From Alistipes sp. (lineage in GTDB: Bacteria; Bacteroidota; Bacteroidia; Bacteroidales; Rikenellaceae), in contig JAHHQM010000004.1 in the NCBI GenBank assembly GCA_020026395.1, positions 62,001 through 126,000 of the forward strand: a DNA stretch of 64,000 nucleotides, read 5' to 3'. Below are positions 53,981-62,115 of the stretch, in pieces. Position 1 is the first letter of the stretch. The number at the start of each line of letters is the position of its first letter. The notes under the pieces are model-generated. The model ran no database searches, was not told the DNA's origin, and worked only from the letters and a program-made list of their open reading frames with translations. The translations under genes and the position numbers were made by a program.

Positions 53981-54409
53981 TTATTTCGTCTCCTCTTCGC
54001 CTTCCTTTGCTTCGTCCTCTACATCGACGAACTTCGTGAAGCCGGCTTTCACCAGGATGTTATACCAGGCGAAGCACTTCTTAATGTCCGAAACGTGTAC
54101 ACGCTCGCGATCGTATTCGGGAACAATCTCGGCGAAAGCAGCCTTCAGTTTGTCGGCGCTCTCTTTCTCCGAGATGGCCTCTTCACCCTCGTAGTGATCG
54201 AAGATACGGGTAAACACCTCCGAAAGAGCGATATCCTCACCCTCGGTGAACATCGAGATCTCAGTCAGCGCACTTACACGGGCGTTGGCAGCGGCGTTCA
54301 TACGACGACCGTCCACCAGCGACTCGACGATTACGCCGCGCTGCGACTGTGCAACATATTTATAAAGTCCCGGTTGGCCCGAGATGGCCAAAATTTCTCT
54401 GAAATCCAT
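53981..54409 (-). CDS. DUF5606-type protein
   Basis: 142 residues. It opens with MDFREILAISGQPGLYKYVAQ, the typical start of the DUF5606 family restricted to Bacteroidota. The C-terminus is acidic (DVEDEAKEGEEETK). The fold has an N-terminal SH3-like strand region and a helical second half. Cytoplasmic; function not known. Third gene of the mscS unit. Confidence 0.8.
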   Translation of the reverse strand: MDFREILAISGQPGLYKYVAQSQRGVIVESLVDGRRMNAAANARVSALTEISMFTEGEDIALSEVFTRIFDHYEGEEAISEKESADKLKAAFAEIVPEYDRERVHVSDIKKCFAWYNILVKAGFTKFVDVEDEAKEGEEETK

Positions 54410-54441
54410 TTTTCTGTGTGTTTAAAAAATTAGTCAGTATT

Positions 54442-54888
54442 CTATTTTTCGGTGTCGGGTTTGGGATCGACTACCGTATAAGTTACCATATTCGACGTGT
54501 TGCGCATGCCGTGGGTCGAGCTTGCAACGATCTGGAATCTTACGGTCGTGCCGGCCTTCTGCTTCGGGATGATCTTATCGCCCTTGTAGGTCACCGACTT
54601 GTCGTTCTCACCCTTGAACGGCATCACGCGGGTCGAGATCAGCTTCGGATCGTCGTTCAGGCTGTAATACAACTGGGCACCGCTCATACCATACAGGCAG
54701 ACAATATCCACCTTGACGCTTACGGCATCGTTCGAGGTAATCTCACCTTTGGGCGTCATCTCGATCGTACCGAACATCGGAGCGTTCTTCTCGTCGAATT
54801 CGGGTACATATTCGTTGTCATGGCTGATACACGAAGACAGAGCCGCCATGCAGCACACAAGCAGTGCAAAAACCTTAATCTTTTTCAT
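54442..54888 (-). CDS. Small lipoprotein of unknown function
   Basis: 148 residues from ATG 54888; upstream in-frame ATGs at 54897 and 54909 exist, but this start gives the cleanest signal peptide, with lipobox LSSC (C20). The mature part looks like one Ig-like beta-sandwich (KVDIVCLYGMSGAQLYYSLND, TVRFQIVASSTHG). I do not recognise the family. Fourteen bases after mscS and 32 before the DUF5606 gene. Confidence 0.75.
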   Translation of the reverse strand: MKKIKVFALLVCCMAALSSCISHDNEYVPEFDEKNAPMFGTIEMTPKGEITSNDAVSVKVDIVCLYGMSGAQLYYSLNDDPKLISTRVMPFKGENDKSVTYKGDKIIPKQKAGTTVRFQIVASSTHGMRNTSNMVTYTVVDPKPDTEK

Positions 54889-54901
54889 AATTTCCATATT
54901 T

Positions 54902-55825
54902 TTAGTCAATTTTACTTACATGAACATCCATCTGCGGGAACGGGAACGAAACACCCACCTTCGGAAGTTCGTTATAGAAGATTTCGTTATACTCAAAAAA
55001 TACGTTCCAATAATCGGCGTTGCTCGTCCATACACGTACCGTGAGGTTCACCGAGCTGTCGGCCAAAGCCGAAACCCATACGACGGGAGCGGGATCCGTA
55101 AAGACACGTTTGTCGGCTGCGAGCAGCTCCAGGATACGTTTGCGGGCATCCTCGACCTTATCACCATAGGAAATACCGATCGACCAATCCACGCGGCGGT
55201 GTTCGGCCGTCGAGTAGTTGTCGATGATGGCCGTCGCGATCGAGTTGTTCGGGATGTAGATCGTCTGGTTATCGGGCGTGCAGATTACCGTCGAGAAGAG
55301 TTTAATGTCCTTTACGACACCTGCCTGACCCTGTGCCGAGATGTAGTCGCCAATACGGTAAGGCTTCATCAGAAGAATCATCACACCACCGGCGAAGTTC
55401 TGTGCCGTACCGCTCAATGCCATACCGATGGCCAGGGTTGCGGCCGAGAACATGGCGATCAGCGAGGTGACATTCACACCCAAGGTTTGAACGACGATCA
55501 GCAGCAAGATCAACGTGAAAAGAACACGCACGGTATTCAACGTAAATTTCTGCAACGACTCGTCGATCTGACGGTGTTTCATGATCATGCTGAACACATG
55601 CACGATGCGGTGCAGGATCCAACGACCGATGAAGTAGATGACCAGTGCCACAAAGATCTTCACCGAAATCCAGATCATCTCGTTGGCGAAATCGCCGAGG
55701 AGTTCCGAGATGTCGATATTCACCAATTTATTAAAGGCCTCGGTCATCTTGGCCTTCTGCACGCTGTCGGGTTCTATAAGTTTCGCAGGTGCTTCATTCT
55801 GCAAAAAGAAAGTCAGTAAATTCAT
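54902..55825 (-). CDS. Small-conductance mechanosensitive channel (MscS)
   Basis: 307 residues. Helices at about 50-70 and 85-115, then the pore helix region SLIAMFSAATLAIGMALSGTAQNFAGGVMIL with its Gly/Ala packing, followed by the beta domain (PYRIGDYISAQGQAGVVKDI, IYIPNNSIATAIIDNYS) and the C-terminal alpha/beta domain. It opens under membrane tension to release solutes in hypo-osmotic shock. An N-terminal extension of ~45 residues precedes TM1. Confidence 0.93.
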   Translation of the reverse strand: MNLLTFFLQNEAPAKLIEPDSVQKAKMTEAFNKLVNIDISELLGDFANEMIWISVKIFVALVIYFIGRWILHRIVHVFSMIMKHRQIDESLQKFTLNTVRVLFTLILLLIVVQTLGVNVTSLIAMFSAATLAIGMALSGTAQNFAGGVMILLMKPYRIGDYISAQGQAGVVKDIKLFSTVICTPDNQTIYIPNNSIATAIIDNYSTAEHRRVDWSIGISYGDKVEDARKRILELLAADKRVFTDPAPVVWVSALADSSVNLTVRVWTSNADYWNVFFEYNEIFYNELPKVGVSFPFPQMDVHVSKID

Positions 55826-55876
55826 ATCAATTCCAATATTTGTGGGACAAAAATAACGAAAAAAACGAGATTTTAT

Positions 55877-55884
55877 TAACTTTG
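55877..55884 (+). promoter_or_regulatory. -7 promoter box of serB
   Basis: TAACTTTG matches TAnnTTTG, 29 bases before the start codon. Confidence 0.6.
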
Positions 55885-55913
55885 TCGGAAATTACATTCA
55901 TAAATATTCGATT

Positions 55914-57134
55914 ATGCAAGAGGATTTGGAGATTATTCAAGTAAATATATCCGGTGAAGACAAACCCGGTCTGACCACGTCTCTCACTGAGATTCTGGCT
56001 CGTTACGAGGCGCAGATTCTGGACATCGGCCAGGCCAACATCCACCAGTCGCTGACCCTCGGCATTCTCTTTGTCACCAACTCCGAAAATTCGGGTAACA
56101 TCATGAAAGAGTTGCTGTTCAAGGCTTCGGAGTTGGGTGTAATGGTCCGATTCACGCCGATTTCGGAGGAGCGTTACAAGACATGGGTCGGCCGTCAGGG
56201 CAAGAACCGCTACATCGTCACGTTGCTGGGTCGTACGGTCAAGGCGTGCCATATTTCGGATGTGACGCGCGTGGTGGCCGAGCACGGACTCAACATCGAC
56301 GCCATCAAGCGTCTGACGGGTCGTATGCCCCTCCACGAGGAGGATCGCGCCGCCAAGGCCTGTGTCGAACTTTCGGTGCGCGGATCGCTTTCCGACGCAG
56401 AACGCAGCACGATGCAGGAGCAGTTCATGAAGATTTCGGAGATGGGTGTCGATGTCTCGTTCCAACGCGACGACATCTACCGCCGCAGCCGTCGTCTGAT
56501 CTGCTTCGATATGGATTCGACGCTCATCGAAACGGAGGTTATCGACGAATTGGCCGAACGTGCCGGAGTAGGCGCCCAGGTACGCGAAATCACGGCTTCG
56601 GCCATGCGTGGCGAGATCGATTTCAAGGAGAGTTTCACACGCCGTGTCGCTCTCTTGAAGGGTCTGGATGTTTCCGTTATGGAGGACATCGCCCAGCACC
56701 TGCCCATCACCGAAGGTGTCGAGCGTATGATGACCATCCTCAAACGTGTGGGTTACAAGACGGCCATTCTTTCGGGCGGATTCACCTATTTCGGCAACTA
56801 TCTGAAACAAAAATACGGATTCGATTACGTCTATGCCAACGAGTTGGAGGTCGAGGACGGCCACCTGACGGGACGCTATGCGGGCGAAGTTGTGGACGGA
56901 CGTCGCAAGGCCGAGCTTCTGCGCCTGTTGTGCCAGTTCGAGAACATCAACCTGGCGCAGAGCGTTGCAGTCGGTGACGGTGCAAACGACCTCCCGATGC
57001 TCAACCTCGCAGGTCTGGGTATTGCTTTCCACGCCAAACCCAAAGTCAAGGCAACAGCGCAGCAATCTATTTCGACCATTGGATTAGATGGTATCCTATA
57101 TTTCCTTGGTTTAAAGGATTCAAGAATTGAATAA
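55914..57134 (+). CDS. serB: Phosphoserine phosphatase with N-terminal ACT-type domains
   Basis: 406 residues. Two ACT-like domains (about 5-85 and 97-185; GEDKPGLTTSLTEILARYEAQILDI is the typical opening) precede the HAD phosphatase with D199-M-D201-S-T203, a SGGFTYFG motif II region and VGDGANDLPML motif IV. It makes L-serine from phosphoserine, the last step of serine synthesis. The ACT domains likely bind serine. The 3' end overlaps the presumed start of the next gene by eight bases. Confidence 0.95.
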   Translation: MQEDLEIIQVNISGEDKPGLTTSLTEILARYEAQILDIGQANIHQSLTLGILFVTNSENSGNIMKELLFKASELGVMVRFTPISEERYKTWVGRQGKNRYIVTLLGRTVKACHISDVTRVVAEHGLNIDAIKRLTGRMPLHEEDRAAKACVELSVRGSLSDAERSTMQEQFMKISEMGVDVSFQRDDIYRRSRRLICFDMDSTLIETEVIDELAERAGVGAQVREITASAMRGEIDFKESFTRRVALLKGLDVSVMEDIAQHLPITEGVERMMTILKRVGYKTAILSGGFTYFGNYLKQKYGFDYVYANELEVEDGHLTGRYAGEVVDGRRKAELLRLLCQFENINLAQSVAVGDGANDLPMLNLAGLGIAFHAKPKVKATAQQSISTIGLDGILYFLGLKDSRIE

Positions 57135-57876
57135 AATCAGCGTCATATACTTCACGGTCTTCCTCGCGTTGCTGATGACGGGTTGCTACGATTCCCGTTT
57201 CGAGCATCCGACCATGCGACCCGACCAGCAGGAAAACTATTCGCTCGCCCATCTGCATGATTGGTTCTCGGGCGTACCGACCGTGATGAAAGACAATTTT
57301 ACGGTGTGCGGTGTAGTCACCTCTTCGGACGAAGAACGGAACTTTCACCGCACACTCGTTATTGAACAGGACGGATTTGCGCTGGAGATTTTGGCGGGTG
57401 TCGATCACCTGCACAACGACTACCCCACGGGTTGCTACGTCACGTTCCATCTTCGCGACCTTTACATCGGACGATACCGCGGCGTTCTGCAAGCCGGAAT
57501 GCATCCTCTTTCGGGCGACAACCGCCCCGCCTATTTCCCGTCACAGGTTGTTCTGCACCAATATTTAATCCGTTCCGATGTCCGACCGCCCTATCCCGAA
57601 CCCCACACCTGCCGCATCGCGGAACTCACCCCGTCGATGTGCGGCCGTCTGATTCGTATTGAAAGACTGCAACTTACGGAAGACACCGCCACTTGGGCAG
57701 GTACACACCGTTTCCGCGATTCGCAAGGTCTTGAAATCGAGACCTATGTCCGCCCCTATGCCCGATTTGCCGACTCTCGGATTCCGACCGGGACGTGTTC
57801 CATTACGGGCATCCTCCAATTCGACGGGAAGATCTACACGCTGAAACTCCGCTCCGAAGATGACTGCCACCTTTAA
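57127..57876 (+). CDS. DUF5689-type lipoprotein, first of a pair
   Basis: 249 residues. Lipobox MTGC (C20). The mature part has the DUF5689 pattern of OB-fold-like strands (VCGVVTSSDEERNFHRTLVIEQDGFALEI, GCYVTFHLRDLYIGRYRGVLQAG). The only suitable start is a TTG at 57127 inside serB, giving coupled translation. It overlaps the next gene by 17 bases, so both are made together. Function unknown. Confidence 0.8.
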   Translation: MNKISVIYFTVFLALLMTGCYDSRFEHPTMRPDQQENYSLAHLHDWFSGVPTVMKDNFTVCGVVTSSDEERNFHRTLVIEQDGFALEILAGVDHLHNDYPTGCYVTFHLRDLYIGRYRGVLQAGMHPLSGDNRPAYFPSQVVLHQYLIRSDVRPPYPEPHTCRIAELTPSMCGRLIRIERLQLTEDTATWAGTHRFRDSQGLEIETYVRPYARFADSRIPTGTCSITGILQFDGKIYTLKLRSEDDCHL

Positions 57877-58606
57877 ACTGCTCCTCATTTTCGCAGTTGT
57901 TGCGTTGTCCGCCTGCGACAAAACGGCCACCCCGACACCCGTCAGGACGGTATCCGTCGCCTACCTCAAATCACTTTGTCACGGGGAATTCCACCCCATC
58001 CGCAAAGAACTTGCGATCGAGGGGCGTATCGTCAGCAGCAATCTTTTCGAAGAGTCGAGATCAGTCCTTATCTTGGAAGATACGAGCGGCGGCATTTCGC
58101 TCGTCACATCACACCCTGCGATCACCAAGGAATATCCGTTTGGCACGCGCGTGCGTCTTTATTGCAATTCGCTGATGCTCCGCGATTTTGGCGGAAAGAT
58201 CCGCCTTACGGCCATTCCCCGCTCATCGGACGACGACCGCATCACGGCCGAGGATTTGAAGCGACGCCTGATCCGCTATCCCGACCACGGAACACGTCCC
58301 GAACCCCGCGTATTGTCGTTCACCGACCTCTCGCCCCGCGACATCGACACCTACGTAAAATTCCGCCAATGCCGTTTCACGGATCGGGGACGCTGGTGCG
58401 ATTATGATTCGATACGGAGATGTTTCTTGACAACCGAACGCCAAATCCGAGATCGCGCGGGCAACACGTTCCGCGTCCGCATTTCGGGAAATGCAGCTTA
58501 TGCCGACTTACCACTGCCTTATGAAGAGTGCTCGCTACGCGGTGTAATCGATTATTTCAATGGAAATTATACGCTTCGAATGACGGATTTCGGCACGACC
58601 GATTAA
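57860..58606 (+). CDS. DUF5689-type lipoprotein, second of a pair
   Basis: 248 residues. Lipobox LSAC (C19). Same plan as the upstream gene (IEGRIVSSNLFEESRSVLILEDTSGGISL), so an old duplication. Its stop codon overlaps the stop codon of the converging rfbB by three bases, with no terminator between. Probably surface or periplasmic; function unknown. Confidence 0.8.
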   Translation: MTATFKLLLIFAVVALSACDKTATPTPVRTVSVAYLKSLCHGEFHPIRKELAIEGRIVSSNLFEESRSVLILEDTSGGISLVTSHPAITKEYPFGTRVRLYCNSLMLRDFGGKIRLTAIPRSSDDDRITAEDLKRRLIRYPDHGTRPEPRVLSFTDLSPRDIDTYVKFRQCRFTDRGRWCDYDSIRRCFLTTERQIRDRAGNTFRVRISGNAAYADLPLPYEECSLRGVIDYFNGNYTLRMTDFGTTD

Positions 58607-59742
58607 CGGTTGCCGTACATCTCTTCGTAGTACTTTTCGTAAGCGCCCGAAGTGATCTGATCCATCCAATCCTGATGCTCCAAATACCAACGCACGGTCT
58701 TTTCGATCCCCTCCTCAAATTGCAAGGAGGGCTCCCAACCCAATTCGCGTTGCAGTTTCGTGGAGTCGATGGCATAACGCGCATCATGCCCCGCACGATC
58801 CTTCACAAAGGTGATGAGATTCATATCCTCGTCGGGCTTCCGACCTAAAAGGCGATCGACCGTCGAAACCAACAGGCGCACGATGTCGATGTTTTTCCAC
58901 TCGTTGAACCCGCCGATGTTATAGGTATCGCCCGTACGTCCCTTATGGAACACCAGATCGATGGCACGCGCGTGATCCTCGACATAAAGCCAGTCGCGCA
59001 CGTTCTCGCCACGTCCGTATACGGGAAGCGGTTTCCGATAGCGTATATTATTGATAAACAAAGGAATCAATTTCTCGGGAAACTGATAAGGCCCGTAATT
59101 GTTCGAGCAATTCGTCACCACGACGGGCAATCCGTACGTGTCGTGAAACGAGCGCACGAAATGATCGGCCGAAGCCTTCGCCGCGCTGTACGGACTGTGA
59201 GGCGTGTAGTTGTCGCCCTCACGGAAAAACCGCTCGCCATAGGCCTGATGATGTTCCGAAGAAGCCTTGGTCGTGAAGGGCGAGACAATACCCTTGGAAT
59301 GCGAGATTTCGAGCGATCCGTACACCTCGTCGGTCGAGATCTGGTGGAAACGCTTCCCCTCATAGCCCTCGGGCAGCGACTCCCAGTAATTCCGCGCCGC
59401 CTGCAACAACGACAACGTGCCCATCACGTTGGTTTGGGCAAAGGTAAACGGATCGCGAATCGACCGATCCACATGGCTCTCGGCCGCAAGATGGATCACG
59501 CCGTCAATCGCGTAGTGTTTCATCAGCTCCGACACGCACTCAAAATCACAAATATCGCCCTTGACGAACACATAGTTGGGCATCGGTTCGATATCTTTCA
59601 GATTGGCCAAATTCCCCGCATAGGTCAGTTTATCGAGATTCACGATCCGATAATCGGGGTAACGGGTGACAAGCAGCCGCACCACGTGCGATCCGATAAA
59701 ACCCGCGCCACCCGTCACGAGGATATTGCGTTTAAAATCCAT
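58603..59742 (-). CDS. rfbB: dTDP-glucose 4,6-dehydratase
   Basis: 379 residues from ATG 59742; an upstream in-frame ATG at 59763 would overlap rfbA by 32 bases. Short-chain dehydrogenase fold with NAD motif TGGAGFIG, STDEVYGS, and the catalytic YSAAK segment. NVRDWLYVEDHARAI is typical of RfbB. It makes dTDP-4-keto-6-deoxyglucose for rhamnose-type sugars in surface glycans. Follows rfbA with an 11-base overlap. rfbC and rfbD are not adjacent. Confidence 0.96.
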   Translation of the reverse strand: MDFKRNILVTGGAGFIGSHVVRLLVTRYPDYRIVNLDKLTYAGNLANLKDIEPMPNYVFVKGDICDFECVSELMKHYAIDGVIHLAAESHVDRSIRDPFTFAQTNVMGTLSLLQAARNYWESLPEGYEGKRFHQISTDEVYGSLEISHSKGIVSPFTTKASSEHHQAYGERFFREGDNYTPHSPYSAAKASADHFVRSFHDTYGLPVVVTNCSNNYGPYQFPEKLIPLFINNIRYRKPLPVYGRGENVRDWLYVEDHARAIDLVFHKGRTGDTYNIGGFNEWKNIDIVRLLVSTVDRLLGRKPDEDMNLITFVKDRAGHDARYAIDSTKLQRELGWEPSLQFEEGIEKTVRWYLEHQDWMDQITSGAYEKYYEEMYGNR

Positions 59743-60631
59743 ACTCTTCGCGTTTAAATTCATCGACCACCTTCAGCAGATATTGGCCGTATTGATTGTG
59801 GCTCATCGGACGGGCGAGTTCACGCAGTTTCTCTGCCGTGATCCACCCTTTCGTGTAGGCAATACTCTCCAAGCAGGCGATTTTCAAGCCCTGACGCTTC
59901 TCGATGACCTCGATAAAGATCGAAGCCTCGGCCAGCGAGTCGTGCGTACCCGTGTCGAGCCACGCAAAACCGCGTCCCAGGGTCTGCACCTTGAGACTCT
60001 GCGTCTTGAGGAATTCCTGATTGACGGTCGTGATCTCGAGTTCGCCACGATCCGACGGTTTGATGCGTTTAGCAATCTCCACCACCCGATTCGGATAGAA
60101 ATAGAGTCCCGTCACGGCGTAATTTGATTTGGGCACGCGGGGTTTCTCTTCGATCGACAGGCAGTTGCCCTCGCGGTCGAATTCCGCCACGCCGTATCGC
60201 TCGGGATCATTGACCCAATAACCGAAAACGGTCGCCTTGCCCTCCTCTTCCACATCGCGGACGGCCTGCTGCAAAATCCCCGAAAAGCCCGATCCGTGAA
60301 AGATATTATCACCCAAGACCAGGCACACCGAATCGTTGCCGATAAACTCCTCACCGATCAGAAAAGCCTCGGCCAAGCCGTCGGGCGAAGGTTGCTCGGC
60401 ATATTCGAATCGAACGCCGAAGTCCGATCCGTCGCCCAACAAACGGCGGAATGCGGGAAGATCCTGCGGGGTGGAAATGATCAGAATTTCGCGGATTCCG
60501 GCCAGCATCAACACCGAAATGGGATAATACACCATCGGTTTGTCATAAATCGGCAGGAGCTGCTTGCTCACGCCTTTGGTAATGGGATAGAGCCGTGTGC
60601 CCGATCCGCCGGCCAGTACGATACCTTTCAT
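59732..60631 (-). CDS. rfbA: Glucose-1-phosphate thymidylyltransferase
   Basis: 299 residues. N-terminal nucleotidyltransferase signature LAGGSGTRLYPIT, with KQLLPIYDKPMVYYP, LGDNIFHG and GRGFAWLDTGTHDSL. It makes dTDP-glucose from dTTP and glucose 1-phosphate, feeding rfbB next downstream. Confidence 0.97.
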   Translation of the reverse strand: MKGIVLAGGSGTRLYPITKGVSKQLLPIYDKPMVYYPISVLMLAGIREILIISTPQDLPAFRRLLGDGSDFGVRFEYAEQPSPDGLAEAFLIGEEFIGNDSVCLVLGDNIFHGSGFSGILQQAVRDVEEEGKATVFGYWVNDPERYGVAEFDREGNCLSIEEKPRVPKSNYAVTGLYFYPNRVVEIAKRIKPSDRGELEITTVNQEFLKTQSLKVQTLGRGFAWLDTGTHDSLAEASIFIEVIEKRQGLKIACLESIAYTKGWITAEKLRELARPMSHNQYGQYLLKVVDEFKREEYGF

Positions 60632-60691
60632 AAGCTGTTCTGATCAAATGGTTCAATAGACAAATTTCGGAAAAAATTTCGGGATAACAAA

Positions 60692-60718
60692 AAAAGGAGG
60701 GCACGAAGCCCTCCTTTT
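60692..60718 (-). terminator. Terminator of the RND/outer-membrane factor operon
   Basis: Inverted repeat AAAAGGAGGGC / GCCCTCCTTTT, five-base loop, A run before it on the plus strand. Confidence 0.9.
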
Positions 60719-60738
60719 ATCGATTCCGCACAGGAGAT

Positions 60739-62112
60739 TTACTCCTCGCGCTCCAAATCGCGACCTCCGCCCAAAGCATGGTAGAGGTTCACGACACCCT
60801 GAATTTCCTCGAAGCGGTCACCCACCTGCGACAACTGTGCCGACAGCAAAGCCTGCTGTGCGGTCAGCACCTCGAGGTAGGTTGCGCTGCTGTAACGCAT
60901 CAGTTTGTCGGTCTTCTCGACGGCACGCGCCAAAGCCTCGACCTGTGCGTCACGCACGACGTTCTTCTTGCGTGCATTCTGCGTCTGGGTCAGTGCGTTG
61001 TTCACCTCGGCACCTGCATTCAAGAGTGTCTGCTCGAAACTCAACATAGCCTCCTGCTGCTGTGCCTTGGCAATCTTCACACGTGCACGACCTGCGCCCG
61101 CATTGAAGATGGGCTGCAACAAGGATGCGGCAGCCGACAACAACATCTTACCCGGATTGACAATACCGCGACCCGAATTATTCGTCCAACCGATCGTACC
61201 GTTCAGCGTCAGTTTGGGATAAAGTGCCGAACGAGCCTCGGCCGTAGCGTAGTACGACTGCATGAGCGACTGCTCGGCCATACGCACATCGGGACGGTTC
61301 GAAAGCATCTGCACGGGCACACCCACCAACAACTCTTCGGGCAGCGACACCTCATCCAGCGTTCCGCGCTCGATCTTCTGCACGGGGCGTCCGAGAAGCG
61401 TCGCCAGCGAATTCTCGGTCGTGGTGATTTGCAGGCTCAGGGTCTGCAACGAAGCCTCCACGGCCAGGCGGTTACCCTCATACTGGGCAACGGCGGCCTC
61501 GTTGGCCATACCGCCACGTTTCAGGGCACGCATCGTGCGTACACCCTCGTTCCATTTCTCGGCCGTCTCGACGCTGATCTCATACTGACGATCGAGCATC
61601 AGCAACGTATAATAAAGGTTGGCGATACCGGCAACCAGCTGCGTACGCACGGCCTGCACATACTCCTGACTGGTGGCATATACGGCCTTGGCCTTACGCT
61701 TGGCGTTGGTGATGCCGTTGAAAATATCGACCTCCCAACTTGCCGTCAACGGAATATTATAGGTCTTGACCGTATTGGCATTGTCGAAACTGCTCAACGA
61801 TCCCTGCGGCGCCACATTGAACGACGGCAGGTAGCTCAGGCGTGCCGACTTCAGCGTTGCCTCGGCCTCCTCGACTCTGAGGTGAGCCTTCTGCATATCG
61901 GTGTTGTGCTCCAGACCTTCGCGGATCAGCGCCTTGAGCTGCTCGTCGCGGAAGAAATCCTCCCATGCGACGTTACCCATCGAAGTGGTGTCCGCCTGAT
62001 CCATACCCGCGCCGTAGAGATCCTTGGTTTCGATCTCGGGGCGCTGGTACGATTTATAGACTCCGCAACCCGTCATGAGGGTTGCCATAATGATGACTGC
62101 TATCTTTTTCAT
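60739..62112 (-). CDS. RND outer-membrane factor lipoprotein (NodT/OprM type)
   Basis: 457 residues. Lipobox MTGC (C16) as in OprM-type channels; this differs from the non-lipidated TolC-type protein at 30639. Mature protein opens with YQRPEIET, followed by VAWEDFFRDEQLKALI, and has two helical repeats (VEEAEATLKSARLSYLP, NRPDVRMAEQSLMQSYYAT). Three bases separate it from the pump gene stop codon, so they are one operon. It forms the outer-membrane duct of the pump. Confidence 0.94.
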   Translation of the reverse strand: MKKIAVIIMATLMTGCGVYKSYQRPEIETKDLYGAGMDQADTTSMGNVAWEDFFRDEQLKALIREGLEHNTDMQKAHLRVEEAEATLKSARLSYLPSFNVAPQGSLSSFDNANTVKTYNIPLTASWEVDIFNGITNAKRKAKAVYATSQEYVQAVRTQLVAGIANLYYTLLMLDRQYEISVETAEKWNEGVRTMRALKRGGMANEAAVAQYEGNRLAVEASLQTLSLQITTTENSLATLLGRPVQKIERGTLDEVSLPEELLVGVPVQMLSNRPDVRMAEQSLMQSYYATAEARSALYPKLTLNGTIGWTNNSGRGIVNPGKMLLSAAASLLQPIFNAGAGRARVKIAKAQQQEAMLSFEQTLLNAGAEVNNALTQTQNARKKNVVRDAQVEALARAVEKTDKLMRYSSATYLEVLTAQQALLSAQLSQVGDRFEEIQGVVNLYHALGGGRDLEREE

Positions 62113-62115
62113 TGC

